Positions 51,818-60,405 of a DNA stretch of 64,000 nucleotides are shown here, one piece after another (the first letter of the stretch is position 1; each line of letters opens with the position of its first letter). The stretch lies in contig NZ_CP014230.1 of assembly GCF_001553625.1 (NCBI RefSeq), forward strand, positions 1,054,001 to 1,118,000, in the 5' to 3' direction. Position numbers and translations under genes: made by a program. This DNA is from Desulfomicrobium orale DSM 12838 (GTDB taxonomy: Bacteria > Desulfobacterota > Desulfovibrionia > Desulfovibrionales > Desulfomicrobiaceae). Below the pieces are notes generated by a model that was given only the letters and a program-made list of their open reading frames with translations, had not been told where the DNA came from and made no database searches.

Positions 51818-52181
51818 GGCAACAAATATTTTTAAAGAAGATTTGGAAAGGTATAAAAACAACTTGGAGGTATTGAATAAAATTAAATATACACTAGAAA
51901 TATTAGCTAATGATTTAGAAGTATTAAATGGACTTTTTTTCTATCCCATTTCAAATATTAGTGATTCATTTTATGAATGTAAAGCATCCAAAGATATATT
52001 CATTATTTACAGAAAATTACCTCCCCATAAAATACAGTTTATAAGAGTAGGAGAAATTAAAGACTTCGAATGCCGCATGGACGACTATACTGTTGGATTT
52101 AGTGTGTCATGTGCGTCTATTCCACATTGGGAGAAATGTCAATTTTATAGAAATGAAAAATTTTTACCCGAGGAGCTGAGC
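51801..52181 (+). pseudogene. YafQ/RelE-type toxin domain lacking its own stop codon
   Basis: The frame opens at 51798/51801 and encodes a RelE-fold mRNA-interferase-like domain: IFKEDLERYKNNLEVLNKI, FYPISNISDSFYECKASKDI, FIIYRKLPPHKIQFIRVGE. The fold should be complete near residue 92, where family members stop. Instead the frame stays open for about 36 residues of unrelated sequence (CRMDDYTVGFSVSCAS...) and continues without any stop into NhaC. The usual catalytic C-terminal residues cannot be matched with certainty. It may be a toxin with a lost stop, or a toxin domain N-terminally fused to the transporter (600 aa in all). Confidence 0.65.
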
Positions 52182-53600
52182 ATGAAAGCGCATCACAAGC
52201 CAACTCTTTCATTTTCTTTAACTGCCTTAATCACTGTTGTTGGGATTATTTCTTGTGGGATGATGTTTTTTGATTTGAAGCTGCATGTCCTTATGCTTGC
52301 GTGTTGGCTTGTGGTCGCCTTTTTTGCTCGCTGTCTGGGTTATACTTATGCAGAACTTGAGGTCGGAGCTTATGAACTCATTCAAAGGGCTATGGGGGCC
52401 GTGATTATTCTCATGTGCGTCGGGGCTCTTATAGGGGCGTGGATATCGGCGGGCACAGTTCCAATTATGATTTACGCCGGATTAAAAATAATAACTCCAA
52501 AGCTCTTTCTAGTAACAAGCTTTATACTATGTTCAATCACATCTCTAACCACGGGTACTTCTTGGGGAACTATTGGAACCGTCGGCTTGGCTTTAATGGG
52601 AATCGGAGCTGGTTTAGGATTTGACCCAGGGCTGACCGCTGCCACAATCATTTGTGGAGCATATTTTGGAGACAAAATGTCTCCATTATCTGATACAACG
52701 AATATGGCCGCTGCAGTGAGTGGTGTTCCGTTATTACGTCATGTCCGTCATATGGCAAACACTATTGCTCCAGCATTTATCATTTCAATTATTCTTTATG
52801 GCATAATGGGATTCAAATATAGCGGAGGAAGTGTTGATTCCAGCCAACTGAATAGTATTTTGGCAGGTATTAGTGAAAATTTTCCTGTCGATTTCGTGCC
52901 TGCACTGCCAATGCTTCTGGTTTTATTTCTTCTCATTCGTCAAACAAATCCAGTAGTTGCCATCGTAGGAGGCGCCCTGTTCGGTGTCTTTATTGCTGTA
53001 TTTTATGTAGGAATGGACCTAAAAACTGCCTTTAATTCAATGTGGGATGGATACAAAGGAGAGTTTTCCGATCCTATTCTAATGAAGCTACTCAATAGAG
53101 GTGGAGTCATTAGCATGCTTAATATTGCGGCATTGGTTATTTTTGCTTGCGGTCTTGGCGGCATGCTTCGTCATATTGGAGTTGTTGATGCTATACTCAG
53201 CCCAATAGCAAAAAAAGCAAAATCTGGTCTTTCACTTGTTCTTTCGACTTTGATTATAGGATATGGTAGTCTAATGCTGACCGCCTCATGCTACTTTAGC
53301 ATAGTTCTTAATGGGACTCTGATGGCCCCTCTTTTTCGGAAACAAGGATTTCGTCCAGAAAATTGTTCCAGAATTGTTGAGGATGCAGGCACTCTCGGAG
53401 GACCACTTGTTCCTTGGAGTTCCAATGCTCTCTTTCCCATTGGCATGCTGAGCATTTCATATATTGAATACCTTCCTTACTCTTTTCTTTTATATCTCAC
53501 TCCTTTAATCTCCATTAGTTATGCTATGGTTAAATTTAATATGCCAAAATTAACGCCTCAAGAAATGAAAGAGTACGAGGAATCGGGGAAGAATGATTAG
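52182..53600 (+). CDS. NhaC-type Na+/H+ antiporter family transporter
   Basis: 472 aa from the ATG at 52182, which has GAGGAG 7 bp upstream, so it can be translated independently of the toxin frame. About 11-12 membrane helices. Family signatures are TGTSWGTIGTVGLALMGIG and GAYFGDKMSPLSDTTNMAAA, together with GYGSLMLTASCYFSIVLNG. Members exchange Na+ for H+ or, in some cases, organic anions (malate-lactate type). In front of three aspartate-related genes it may import isoaspartyl dipeptide or aspartate, but ion antiport remains possible. Confidence 0.85.
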   Translation: MKAHHKPTLSFSLTALITVVGIISCGMMFFDLKLHVLMLACWLVVAFFARCLGYTYAELEVGAYELIQRAMGAVIILMCVGALIGAWISAGTVPIMIYAGLKIITPKLFLVTSFILCSITSLTTGTSWGTIGTVGLALMGIGAGLGFDPGLTAATIICGAYFGDKMSPLSDTTNMAAAVSGVPLLRHVRHMANTIAPAFIISIILYGIMGFKYSGGSVDSSQLNSILAGISENFPVDFVPALPMLLVLFLLIRQTNPVVAIVGGALFGVFIAVFYVGMDLKTAFNSMWDGYKGEFSDPILMKLLNRGGVISMLNIAALVIFACGLGGMLRHIGVVDAILSPIAKKAKSGLSLVLSTLIIGYGSLMLTASCYFSIVLNGTLMAPLFRKQGFRPENCSRIVEDAGTLGGPLVPWSSNALFPIGMLSISYIEYLPYSFLLYLTPLISISYAMVKFNMPKLTPQEMKEYEESGKND

Positions 53601-53642
53601 CGCCTTTAAATAGAAAACATTATTTTATAAAAAGGAGATATT

Positions 53643-54815
53643 ATGTCTTCAATCCTTATAAAAAAAGTTGATGTGTATTCTCCTGAACCTAAGGGTGTCA
53701 TGGATATTCTCATTATTAATGAGCAAATTGTTGCTCTAGATTCAAAGATTAATCTGCCGAGATGGCTCTCAGAAACTAAAGTTATAAAAGGAGATAACTT
53801 AAAAGCTGTTCCAGGGTTCATAGATGCCCATGTTCATATAACTGGTGGAGGCGGAGAGTCCGGATTTTCATCTCAAGTTCCTCCTGTACAATTATCAACT
53901 CTGATAAAATCGGGAATCACTACTGTCGGCGGGCTGCTAGGGACAGACACTGTTACTCGTAATGTAGCATCTGTTCTGGCAAAAGCAAATTCCTTGTACG
54001 AAGAAGGTATCTCTTCATTTATAGTATCTGGGGGATACCCGATAGAGTCTCCTACAATTACTGGAAATATTCGCTCAGATGTTACTTTTATTGAAAAAGT
54101 GAGAGGAGGAAAAATTGCTCTATCTGATCATAGAGCTTCCCCTGTATCTCCTGAGCAACTACTTTCACTTGGAATAGATATCCGGGTAGGTGGAATGCTT
54201 AGAGGATTTGCTGGTATGTTAATTATGCATATAGGATCAGGTGCAGAATGTCTTGATATAGTATTTCAAGTTCTTGACAAATCACCTTGTCTTGGGAGAC
54301 ATTTTATCGCAACACATATCAATCGAAACTATAAACTACTTAATGATTCTATTAAATTAACAAAAAAAGGTGGATATATGGATATATCATCTGGGCTTAA
54401 TACAAGCACCATTGGCTCTGAAGCAATAAAGCCTTCCACTGCTATATTCTATGCTTTGGAAAATGGTGCTGTAAAAGAGAATATCCTTATGAGCTCCGAT
54501 GGAAATGGAAGCGCTGCCAAGTATGGTAATGATGGAAGTGTAAATGGTCTAGTCGCATCAGATCCAATGTCTATATATTATGAATTTATTGATTGCATAA
54601 AAGAAGGACTTACATTAACAGAAGCTCTTTCTCCAGTAACTCGAAATGTAGCAAAAGCATTTTCCTTTTTCCCAAAAAAAGGAACAATCTCTGTTAATTC
54701 AGATGCAGATATTTTATTGCTAGATAAAAAATTAGATATAAAAACTGTTATATCCAGAGGGGCTGTCATGATGGATAATGGTGTTTTTATTAAAAAAGGA
54801 AGTTTTGAAAATTGA
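53643..54815 (+). CDS. iadA: Isoaspartyl (beta-aspartyl) dipeptidase
   Basis: 390 aa amidohydrolase. The first metal site is in PGFIDAHVHITGGGGESG, whose GGGGE stretch is characteristic of IadA. FIATHINRNYKLL supplies a later His, and ILMSSDGNGSAAKYG contains the catalytic Asp. It hydrolyses beta-Asp-Xaa dipeptides left by breakdown of isomerised proteins or cyanophycin, releasing aspartate. AAAGGAG lies 7 bp before the ATG. Second gene of the island operon. Confidence 0.92.
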   Translation: MSSILIKKVDVYSPEPKGVMDILIINEQIVALDSKINLPRWLSETKVIKGDNLKAVPGFIDAHVHITGGGGESGFSSQVPPVQLSTLIKSGITTVGGLLGTDTVTRNVASVLAKANSLYEEGISSFIVSGGYPIESPTITGNIRSDVTFIEKVRGGKIALSDHRASPVSPEQLLSLGIDIRVGGMLRGFAGMLIMHIGSGAECLDIVFQVLDKSPCLGRHFIATHINRNYKLLNDSIKLTKKGGYMDISSGLNTSTIGSEAIKPSTAIFYALENGAVKENILMSSDGNGSAAKYGNDGSVNGLVASDPMSIYYEFIDCIKEGLTLTEALSPVTRNVAKAFSFFPKKGTISVNSDADILLLDKKLDIKTVISRGAVMMDNGVFIKKGSFEN

Positions 54816-54867
54816 AAATATATTTGACAAGGCAGAGCGTAAACAAACTTTCTTATTAGGATGAAAA

Positions 54868-56271
54868 ATGTATACACGTATAGAGCATGATTTTTTAGGA
54901 GAATTGGAGATTCCTCAAAATGCTTACTATGGTATTCAAACAGCCAGAGCTATGCATAACTTTCAAATTACTGGCCAGTCAATTGCAAGCATTCCTGAAT
55001 TAATTATAGCCCTTGCTCAAGTGAAAAAAGCTGCAGCAACTGCAAATGTTCGGTTAGAGGTGCTAGAAGAGGACATTTTTTCTGCTATCTGCCAATCCTG
55101 TGACGAGATTATTTCGGGAAAATGGCATGACCAGTTTCCAGTTGACTGCATCCAGGGAGGAGCTGGAACTTCAACAAATATGAACGCTAATGAAGTTATT
55201 GCCAATAGATCTCTTGAGATTATGGGATATGAAAAAGGTGAATATCAGTATTGCCATCCAAACAATCATGTTAATTGTTCCCAATCAACTAATGATGTCT
55301 ATCCCACTGCTTTGAGAATTGCACTTTATTCTAAGCTGGCTGGGCTAATATCGGCACTTTGCTATTTACAAAAAGGATTTCTTCAAAAAAGTAAAGAATT
55401 TACAGATGTAGTAAAAATAGGCAGAACTCAGCTTCAAGACGCAGTCCCGATAACATTAGGCATGGAATTTTCTGCATATGCAACTACATTGGAAGAAGAT
55501 ATTAACCGACTTAATGAGGCCCGAGAACTGCTTCTTGAAGTCAATATTGGAGCGACAGCAGTAGGCACGGGGATTTGTTCTCCTTCTGGTTATTTTCCCT
55601 TAGTGGTTCAGATTTTAGCTGAAGTCACAGGACACGCTATTGTCCCGTCAAAAAATCTTGTTGAGGCAACGTGGGACACAGGTGCTTATGTGCAAATTTC
55701 TAGTGTTCTTAAGCGTACAGCGACAAAAATATCAAAAATATGTAATGACTTACGTTTGCTATCTTCTGGGCCTCGAGGAGGGCTTAATGAAATTATTTTG
55801 CCGCAAGTACAGCCCGGTTCTTCTATCATGCCCGGGAAAGTAAACCCGGTGATACCCGAGCTTGTTAATCAAATATGTTTTGATATCATCGGCAAAGATG
55901 TGACTATTTCCATTGCCTCAGAATCTGCACAACTTGAATTGAATGCAATGGAGCCTATCATTGCTTTTTGCTTATTTAATGGGATAGATCACTTGACTCG
56001 AGGCATAATAACATTACAAGATTTATGTATTTATGGAATAAAAGCAAATAAAGAACATTGTAAACATATTTTAGAAAAAAATATTAGCAGTATCACTACA
56101 CTAATCCCTTTTTTAGGATACGAAAAAGCCACAGAAATAGCTAGAGAAGCATCAAAATCCAACCTATCTATCTATAATTTTATTATAGAGAAAAAAATTA
56201 TAGACGAAAAAATATTAAAGGATATTTTTTCTCCAAAAAATATGCTACATCCATATACAGTAAAAAAATGA
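54868..56271 (+). CDS. aspA: Aspartate ammonia-lyase
   Basis: 467 aa. It deaminates L-aspartate to fumarate and ammonia. N-terminal YTRIEHDFLGELEIPQNAYYGIQT is typical, as are GGAGTSTNMNANEVIANRS, HPNNHVNCSQSTNDVYPTA and the superfamily signature GSSIMPGKVNPVIPE. It supplies fumarate, an electron acceptor or carbon source. The last codons overlap the racemase start by 4 bp (ATGA). Confidence 0.95.
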   Translation: MYTRIEHDFLGELEIPQNAYYGIQTARAMHNFQITGQSIASIPELIIALAQVKKAAATANVRLEVLEEDIFSAICQSCDEIISGKWHDQFPVDCIQGGAGTSTNMNANEVIANRSLEIMGYEKGEYQYCHPNNHVNCSQSTNDVYPTALRIALYSKLAGLISALCYLQKGFLQKSKEFTDVVKIGRTQLQDAVPITLGMEFSAYATTLEEDINRLNEARELLLEVNIGATAVGTGICSPSGYFPLVVQILAEVTGHAIVPSKNLVEATWDTGAYVQISSVLKRTATKISKICNDLRLLSSGPRGGLNEIILPQVQPGSSIMPGKVNPVIPELVNQICFDIIGKDVTISIASESAQLELNAMEPIIAFCLFNGIDHLTRGIITLQDLCIYGIKANKEHCKHILEKNISSITTLIPFLGYEKATEIAREASKSNLSIYNFIIEKKIIDEKILKDIFSPKNMLHPYTVKK

Positions 56272-57089
56272 ATGATGTATTTATAAAAATAAATATGGAT
56301 AATAAATTAAAGATGATTAAATATTCTAGATCTATAGGAATTGTTGGCGGTGTCGGACCTTATGCGGGTATTGAGCTGGCAAGAAAAATTCTTCTTGCAA
56401 CAAAAGCATCATCTGATCAAGAACATATCCCTATATTACTTCATTCACGGCCTAATTTAATAATGGATAGAACATCATTTCTTATGGATAGATCCCTCGA
56501 AAATCCAGGATTAATTCTTGGAGAGATAATGAGAGAGCTTGCAATGAATGGTGCCGTAGTAATAGGAATGCCTTGCAATACAGCACATAGCCCTGCTATT
56601 CTAGATACAGCTCTCTCTAAAATAGAAGATATTAAGGAGAAAACTTTTTTTGTTAACATGATATCATCTGTTGTAGAATATATTTCACAATATAGACATA
56701 TAAATAAGGTAGGAATATTGAGCACAATTGGAACTTATCAGGCAAAAATCTATCAGGATGCTTTTATAAAAAAAGGAATAACGACAATATTTCCGTGTGA
56801 AAAAGGGCGGCGCTTCGTCCAACAGGCTATCTCAAATAGAAAATTTGGCATTAAAGCCGTATGCTGTCCGCCGACAGCACAAGCTAAGAATATTTTGCTG
56901 GAGCAAGCCAGACTCCTTATACAAAAAGGGTCTCGGATTATCCTTTTAGGATGCACAGAAATTCCTTTAGCTTTAACAGAAGACTCTCTTGATTCAGTAC
57001 CGTTTATTGATCCAGCGGAAATTCTTGCAGAAAAACTTATTTCTGTTTTTGATCCGGAAAAAATATTAAAGAAGGAGAGGAGTATATAA
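56268..57089 (+). CDS. Aspartate/glutamate racemase family protein
   Basis: 273 aa PLP-independent racemase. The first catalytic Cys is in VVIGMPCNTAHSPAI and the second in IILLGCTEIPLAL, both present. SIGIVGGVGPYAGIELARKI is the usual N-terminus. Coupled to aspA, it most likely interconverts D- and L-aspartate so that D-Asp from damaged proteins or walls can enter the aspartase step. Slightly longer than average (about 230-250 aa) because of an N-terminal leader; an internal ATG start is possible. Confidence 0.9.
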   Translation: MNDVFIKINMDNKLKMIKYSRSIGIVGGVGPYAGIELARKILLATKASSDQEHIPILLHSRPNLIMDRTSFLMDRSLENPGLILGEIMRELAMNGAVVIGMPCNTAHSPAILDTALSKIEDIKEKTFFVNMISSVVEYISQYRHINKVGILSTIGTYQAKIYQDAFIKKGITTIFPCEKGRRFVQQAISNRKFGIKAVCCPPTAQAKNILLEQARLLIQKGSRIILLGCTEIPLALTEDSLDSVPFIDPAEILAEKLISVFDPEKILKKERSI

Positions 57090-57146
57090 TTTTGATCCTA
57101 GACTATCAGGCTATCGTCTGACAGGCCAGAAAAATTTTTGAAAACA

Positions 57147-57512
57147 GCAAGTTAAGCCGATGCAAAGTCGAGAAAATTATCGAATGCTTTTGCATCGACA
57201 TTGATGCTACCAATCTATCCCTGAAGCTGAACAGAAAGACTGTGAACAGGTATTTTCTGGCCTTCAGGCGGTTGATTTATCTCCACCAGGTATCCAAAAA
57301 AGAGCAACTACTGGACGTAGTTGAGGTTGATAAAAGCTTCTTTGGCCCCGCCCGGGTTCGTGGGTGGCCCGGCTCCAGAAAAAGAGGAAGGGGCACGCTT
57401 AAACAGCCGGTCCTCGGCATCTATAAGCGTGACGGAACCGTTTACACAGAGCTGGTCACGGACTGCTCAGCCAAAACGCTTCAGGCCATCATCAGAGGCA
57501 AGGTTTTACCTA
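57147..57512 (+). pseudogene. Truncated IS1595-like transposase relic
   Basis: The translated frame reads KVEKIIECFCIDIDATNLSL, KLNRKTVNRYFLAFRRLI, VVEVDKSFFGPARVRGWPG and IIRGKVLP. It aligns with the first two thirds of the IS1595 transposases at 22765 and 26031 but is clearly divergent. The first Asp context VEVD-K-SFFG is altered from VEVDESYFG. The rest is missing: the IS5-type element at 57513 cuts it. No upstream start codon is in frame before a stop at 57118. Confidence 0.85.
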
Positions 57513-58273
57513 GGTTCAGGCCTCATTAATTGCAAAAATGAGGCAAGTTGTTTAGCTGTGCTCAAAGGAGGATGTAATGAGCCAGCTTTTCTACCTTTCT
57601 GCCGAACAACTCGAGCGTATCAAGCCTTTCTTTCCACTTTCACACGGTATTCCACGCGTCGATGACCTGAAAGTCATAAGCGGCATCATTTATGTCATCA
57701 AACATGGCCTGCAATAATATTTTTACCGAGCTGGCAAAAACAGCGGGAAAAGATGGACGATTGATGATCGATGCGACCCACCTCAAAGCCCATCGTACCG
57801 CCGCAAGCTTGCTCAAAAAGGGGCTCTTTCCCGCTGCATCGGACGCACAAAGGGCGGTCTGAACTCAAAACTCCATGCTGTTTGCGACGGTCACGGCAGG
57901 CCCCTGGCCATGACGCTCACAGAAGGCCAGGTGAGCGACTACAAAGGAGCCGCCCTGCTTATGGACGCCATAGATGCTTTGCCTGAGGCCAGGGAGCTTC
58001 TGGCGGACCGTGGTTACGACGCCGACTGGTTCCGTGGCGCCCTGCTCGCCAGAGGCATTACGCCCTGCATCCCGCCCAGAAGGAGCCGGAAGAGACCCAT
58101 CTCTTACGATAAAAATCTGTATAAACAGCGGCACAAGATCGAGATCATGTTTGGCAGGATCAAGGACTGGCGCAGAATTGCCATGCGTTATGACCGTTGC
58201 GCGCATACCTTCTTTTCAGCTCTGTGCCTCGCGGCTTCCCTCATTTTCTATCTCAATTAATGAGGCCTGAGCA
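57513..58273 (+). mobile_element. Decayed IS5-family element (761 bp)
   Basis: Bounded by imperfect inverted repeats that share CAGGCCTCATTAATTG (left GGTT.., right TGCT..) and flanked by TA at 57511-57512 and 58274-58275, the target duplication expected for the IS427 subgroup. It is inserted in the IS1595-like relic. No continuation of that relic is seen to the right, so flanking DNA has been lost. Confidence 0.85.
57577..58260 (+). pseudogene. IS5-family transposase with internal deletion and frameshift
   Basis: The first part, from 57577 (MSQLFYLSAEQLERIKPFF ... GIIYVIKHGLQ), stops at 57715. The middle part reads IFTELAKTAGKDGRLMIDAT, HLKAHRTAASLLKKGLFP in another frame, without the WKDAPxEYGPHKTLYNRF region expected between. 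After a second shift the remainder reads CIGRTKGGLNSKLHAVCDGH to CAHTFFSALCLAASLIFYLN. DDE parts are therefore split over three frames; programmed shifting would not restore the missing segment, so the gene is dead. Confidence 0.85.
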
Positions 58274-58388
58274 TAGGGCCTTTATTTTTTCCTCTGACTT
58301 CTCCCGCTGTTTCCCCGAATGCTCTTTCCTCTTTTAATTTCAAGGCCGACACCTTATAGCAGCTGGAAAAACGACTGATGGAGGAGCT

Positions 58389-59231
58389 GTGAAGAAAATT
58401 TTGTTTCTTATGGCGCTTGCCCTTTCCCTGAGCCTGACTGTCCTCACACTGCCCGATTCGGCGGAGGCCAAGCGTCTGGGCGGGGGGCGGTCCTTCGGCA
58501 GCAAACCTGCGTATTCCCAGAAGTACCAGAAATCTTCTCCCCAGCAGCCCAATCAGCAGGGCGCTCCTCAGGCCGCTCCCACAGGAGGCCGGGGACCTTT
58601 CGGTGGGCTGCTTGGCGGTCTGCTCGCGGGCGGACTGCTTGGTTCTCTGCTCTTCGGAGGCGCTTTCAGCGGTATCGGCCTTCTGGATATTCTCCTCATC
58701 GGCGGCGGACTTTTTCTGCTTTTCCGTTTTCTCCGCAGCCGCCAGACGGCACTGGAAACACCGGGCGGTTTTCAGCCATCAAGAGAACGACAGTCCTCAT
58801 GGGACGCGCTGCGTTCAGCCCCTGGCAGTTCCGCTCCTCGCCATGCATCGGCCGTTCCTGCGGGTTTCGACACGGAAGAATTCCTGAGAGGTGCGAAGAC
58901 CGCCTACACGCGCATGCAGGATGCCTGGGACAGGCGGGATCTGGAAGACCTGCGGCAGTTTACTTCCCCTGAGGTGCTTGCCGAAATTCAGACTCAGGCC
59001 GAAGAAGATCCGGCGCCGGGCAATACGGAGATCCTGCTGCTTGAGGCGCAGCTTCTGGAAGTCAAATGTGTGGGCAATCAGACTGTGGCGACTGTGTTTT
59101 TCGATGCCATGTTGCGGGAAGATTCTCCGGCTGCCCCGGCCCAGCAGGTCCGGGAAGTCTGGCATTTCAGCCGATACGAGACCGGCGGCAATTCCCATTG
59201 GGTGGTGGAAGGCATTCAGCAGATGGCGTGA
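58389..59231 (+). CDS. Tim44-like domain envelope protein
   Basis: 280 aa. Signal peptide (MKKILFLMALALSLSLTVL, ending near AEA-K), a low-complexity Gly/Ser/Pro/Gln linker (GGRSFGSKPAYSQKYQKSS), and a Gly-rich hydrophobic hairpin (GGLLGGLLAGGLLGSLLFGG) followed by a second membrane segment. The C-terminal Tim44-like domain (about 165-280) has FLRGAKTAYTRMQDAWDRRD and FFDAMLRED. Bacterial members are membrane-associated and of uncertain role. GTG start with GAGGAG very close upstream. Confidence 0.8.
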   Translation: MKKILFLMALALSLSLTVLTLPDSAEAKRLGGGRSFGSKPAYSQKYQKSSPQQPNQQGAPQAAPTGGRGPFGGLLGGLLAGGLLGSLLFGGAFSGIGLLDILLIGGGLFLLFRFLRSRQTALETPGGFQPSRERQSSWDALRSAPGSSAPRHASAVPAGFDTEEFLRGAKTAYTRMQDAWDRRDLEDLRQFTSPEVLAEIQTQAEEDPAPGNTEILLLEAQLLEVKCVGNQTVATVFFDAMLREDSPAAPAQQVREVWHFSRYETGGNSHWVVEGIQQMA

Positions 59232-59319
59232 TGGCGGTTGGTTCCCGGATGTATGGCGATGTCTCGCTCGCGTGGTCCGGAATTCCAGAAACTTCTACAG
59301 AAACATAAGGAATCAGAAC

Positions 59320-60060
59320 ATGAAAAGAATCATTTTCCTGGCCATGTCACTGTGTTTTCTGGCGGTCTCCGCTTCGGCGGCGACTCCCGAGGAGACTCTG
59401 AAGCTTCTGATCCTGGGGAACCAGAAATATGTTCTGGAGAATGCTCTGGATGACGGCTTCGTTGCCACGGTTCTGACGGATTCCACCCTCAGGACTTCTC
59501 CGGACACTCTTTTCGGCCTGCCCGAATCGCGCCTGAAAACAGTCCGGACTGACGACGGGCTCCCCGCCGAGGGCATTACTCCCGTGATTATCGTGCTGGG
59601 TGAGGACGAGGCAAAGGTCTGGAGTGCCTATGCCGGCGTGCTGAAAAAGTCCCCGGCCCTGATTCAGGCGGTACTGAAAGGGCAGACATCCGTTCTCGGT
59701 GCGACGCTGAATGCCGAAGACGGTTCGGTCGACATTCTGGGGCCGCATCCTGACCTTCTCGTCATGGCCGGGCAGTATATTCTCGGCAAGCCTGTCCAGG
59801 AAAGCGCTTCGGAGAATGCGGAAGCCGTGCCGGAGGAATCCGGTAAGGAGGAGTCGAGCAAAGTCGAGCAGGAGCCGGTTCAGAAAATCGAACAGGAGGC
59901 CGGTCTGGAAGAGAAAGAAACATCCGCAGCCCGGAGCACTCCGGCCTCGGAGGAAGTTCAGGCTTCCAGCGGAGGATCGGGATTTTTGGGCGCGTTGCTG
60001 TCTGTGGCCGCCATCATCGGCATTGTCATCGTTTTGGATAAGACGGTCCTCAAGTCCTGA
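59320..60060 (+). CDS. Unknown secreted/anchored protein with C-terminal membrane segment
   Basis: 246 aa. N-terminal signal peptide (MKRIIFLAMSLCFLAVSASA-A), a soluble domain of about 130 residues, then a charged Glu/Ser/Pro linker (EEKETSAARSTPASEE) and a C-terminal hydrophobic span (FLGALLSVAAIIGIVIVLDK). The start of the soluble domain (EETLKLLILGNQKYV) faintly recalls the N-terminal helix of beta-carbonic anhydrases, but the zinc-ligand Cys/His motifs are absent. It lies 88 bp after the Tim44-like gene and may be co-transcribed. No function proposed. Confidence 0.7.
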   Translation: MKRIIFLAMSLCFLAVSASAATPEETLKLLILGNQKYVLENALDDGFVATVLTDSTLRTSPDTLFGLPESRLKTVRTDDGLPAEGITPVIIVLGEDEAKVWSAYAGVLKKSPALIQAVLKGQTSVLGATLNAEDGSVDILGPHPDLLVMAGQYILGKPVQESASENAEAVPEESGKEESSKVEQEPVQKIEQEAGLEEKETSAARSTPASEEVQASSGGSGFLGALLSVAAIIGIVIVLDKTVLKS

Positions 60061-60405
60061 GCGGCTCCTGTCCATTTTGCGGCGTGTGTGCAAACCATGC
60101 GCCGCCCTGCCGTTTTTCGACCGGCACTCTTCGGATGCTCCGATATGTGACAGGGGTGGGTTCTTGACCCTTTCGTGTGTGCTTATGTATGCGTAAACGC
60201 ACGATCTTTCCGATCGCCCGGATGATTTGTGTTGCCGATAAGTGCTTCATGTATGAAGGGAACATTTTTTGTTGAAACCTTCATATCCGGATGTCTGCGT
60301 TTGAGTATGCTTTGAAGATTTCAAAACAGTTGAAACGGGGCCTGACCCCGGCGTCGTGCGGGGCAGCGTTTCACGAAACAGCAATACCCGCCAGGGACAT
60401 TTTTC
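60061..60405. other. Upstream region of pyrB
   Basis: 345 bp without a gene. It holds short dyads (TTGAA-N3-TTCAA near 60312 and a CTTCAT...ATGAAG pair near 60247) and a GC-rich imperfect hairpin around 60336-60365 (GGGGCCTGACCCC). It might control pyr expression, but I see no PyrR-type antiterminator or known riboswitch. Confidence 0.35.

Noticed and set aside
59320-60060. Beta-carbonic anhydrase
   Set aside because: Only the first helix (LLILGNQKYV) is reminiscent; the Cys-x-Asp-x-Arg and His-x2-Cys zinc motifs are missing and the protein is secreted with a tail anchor.
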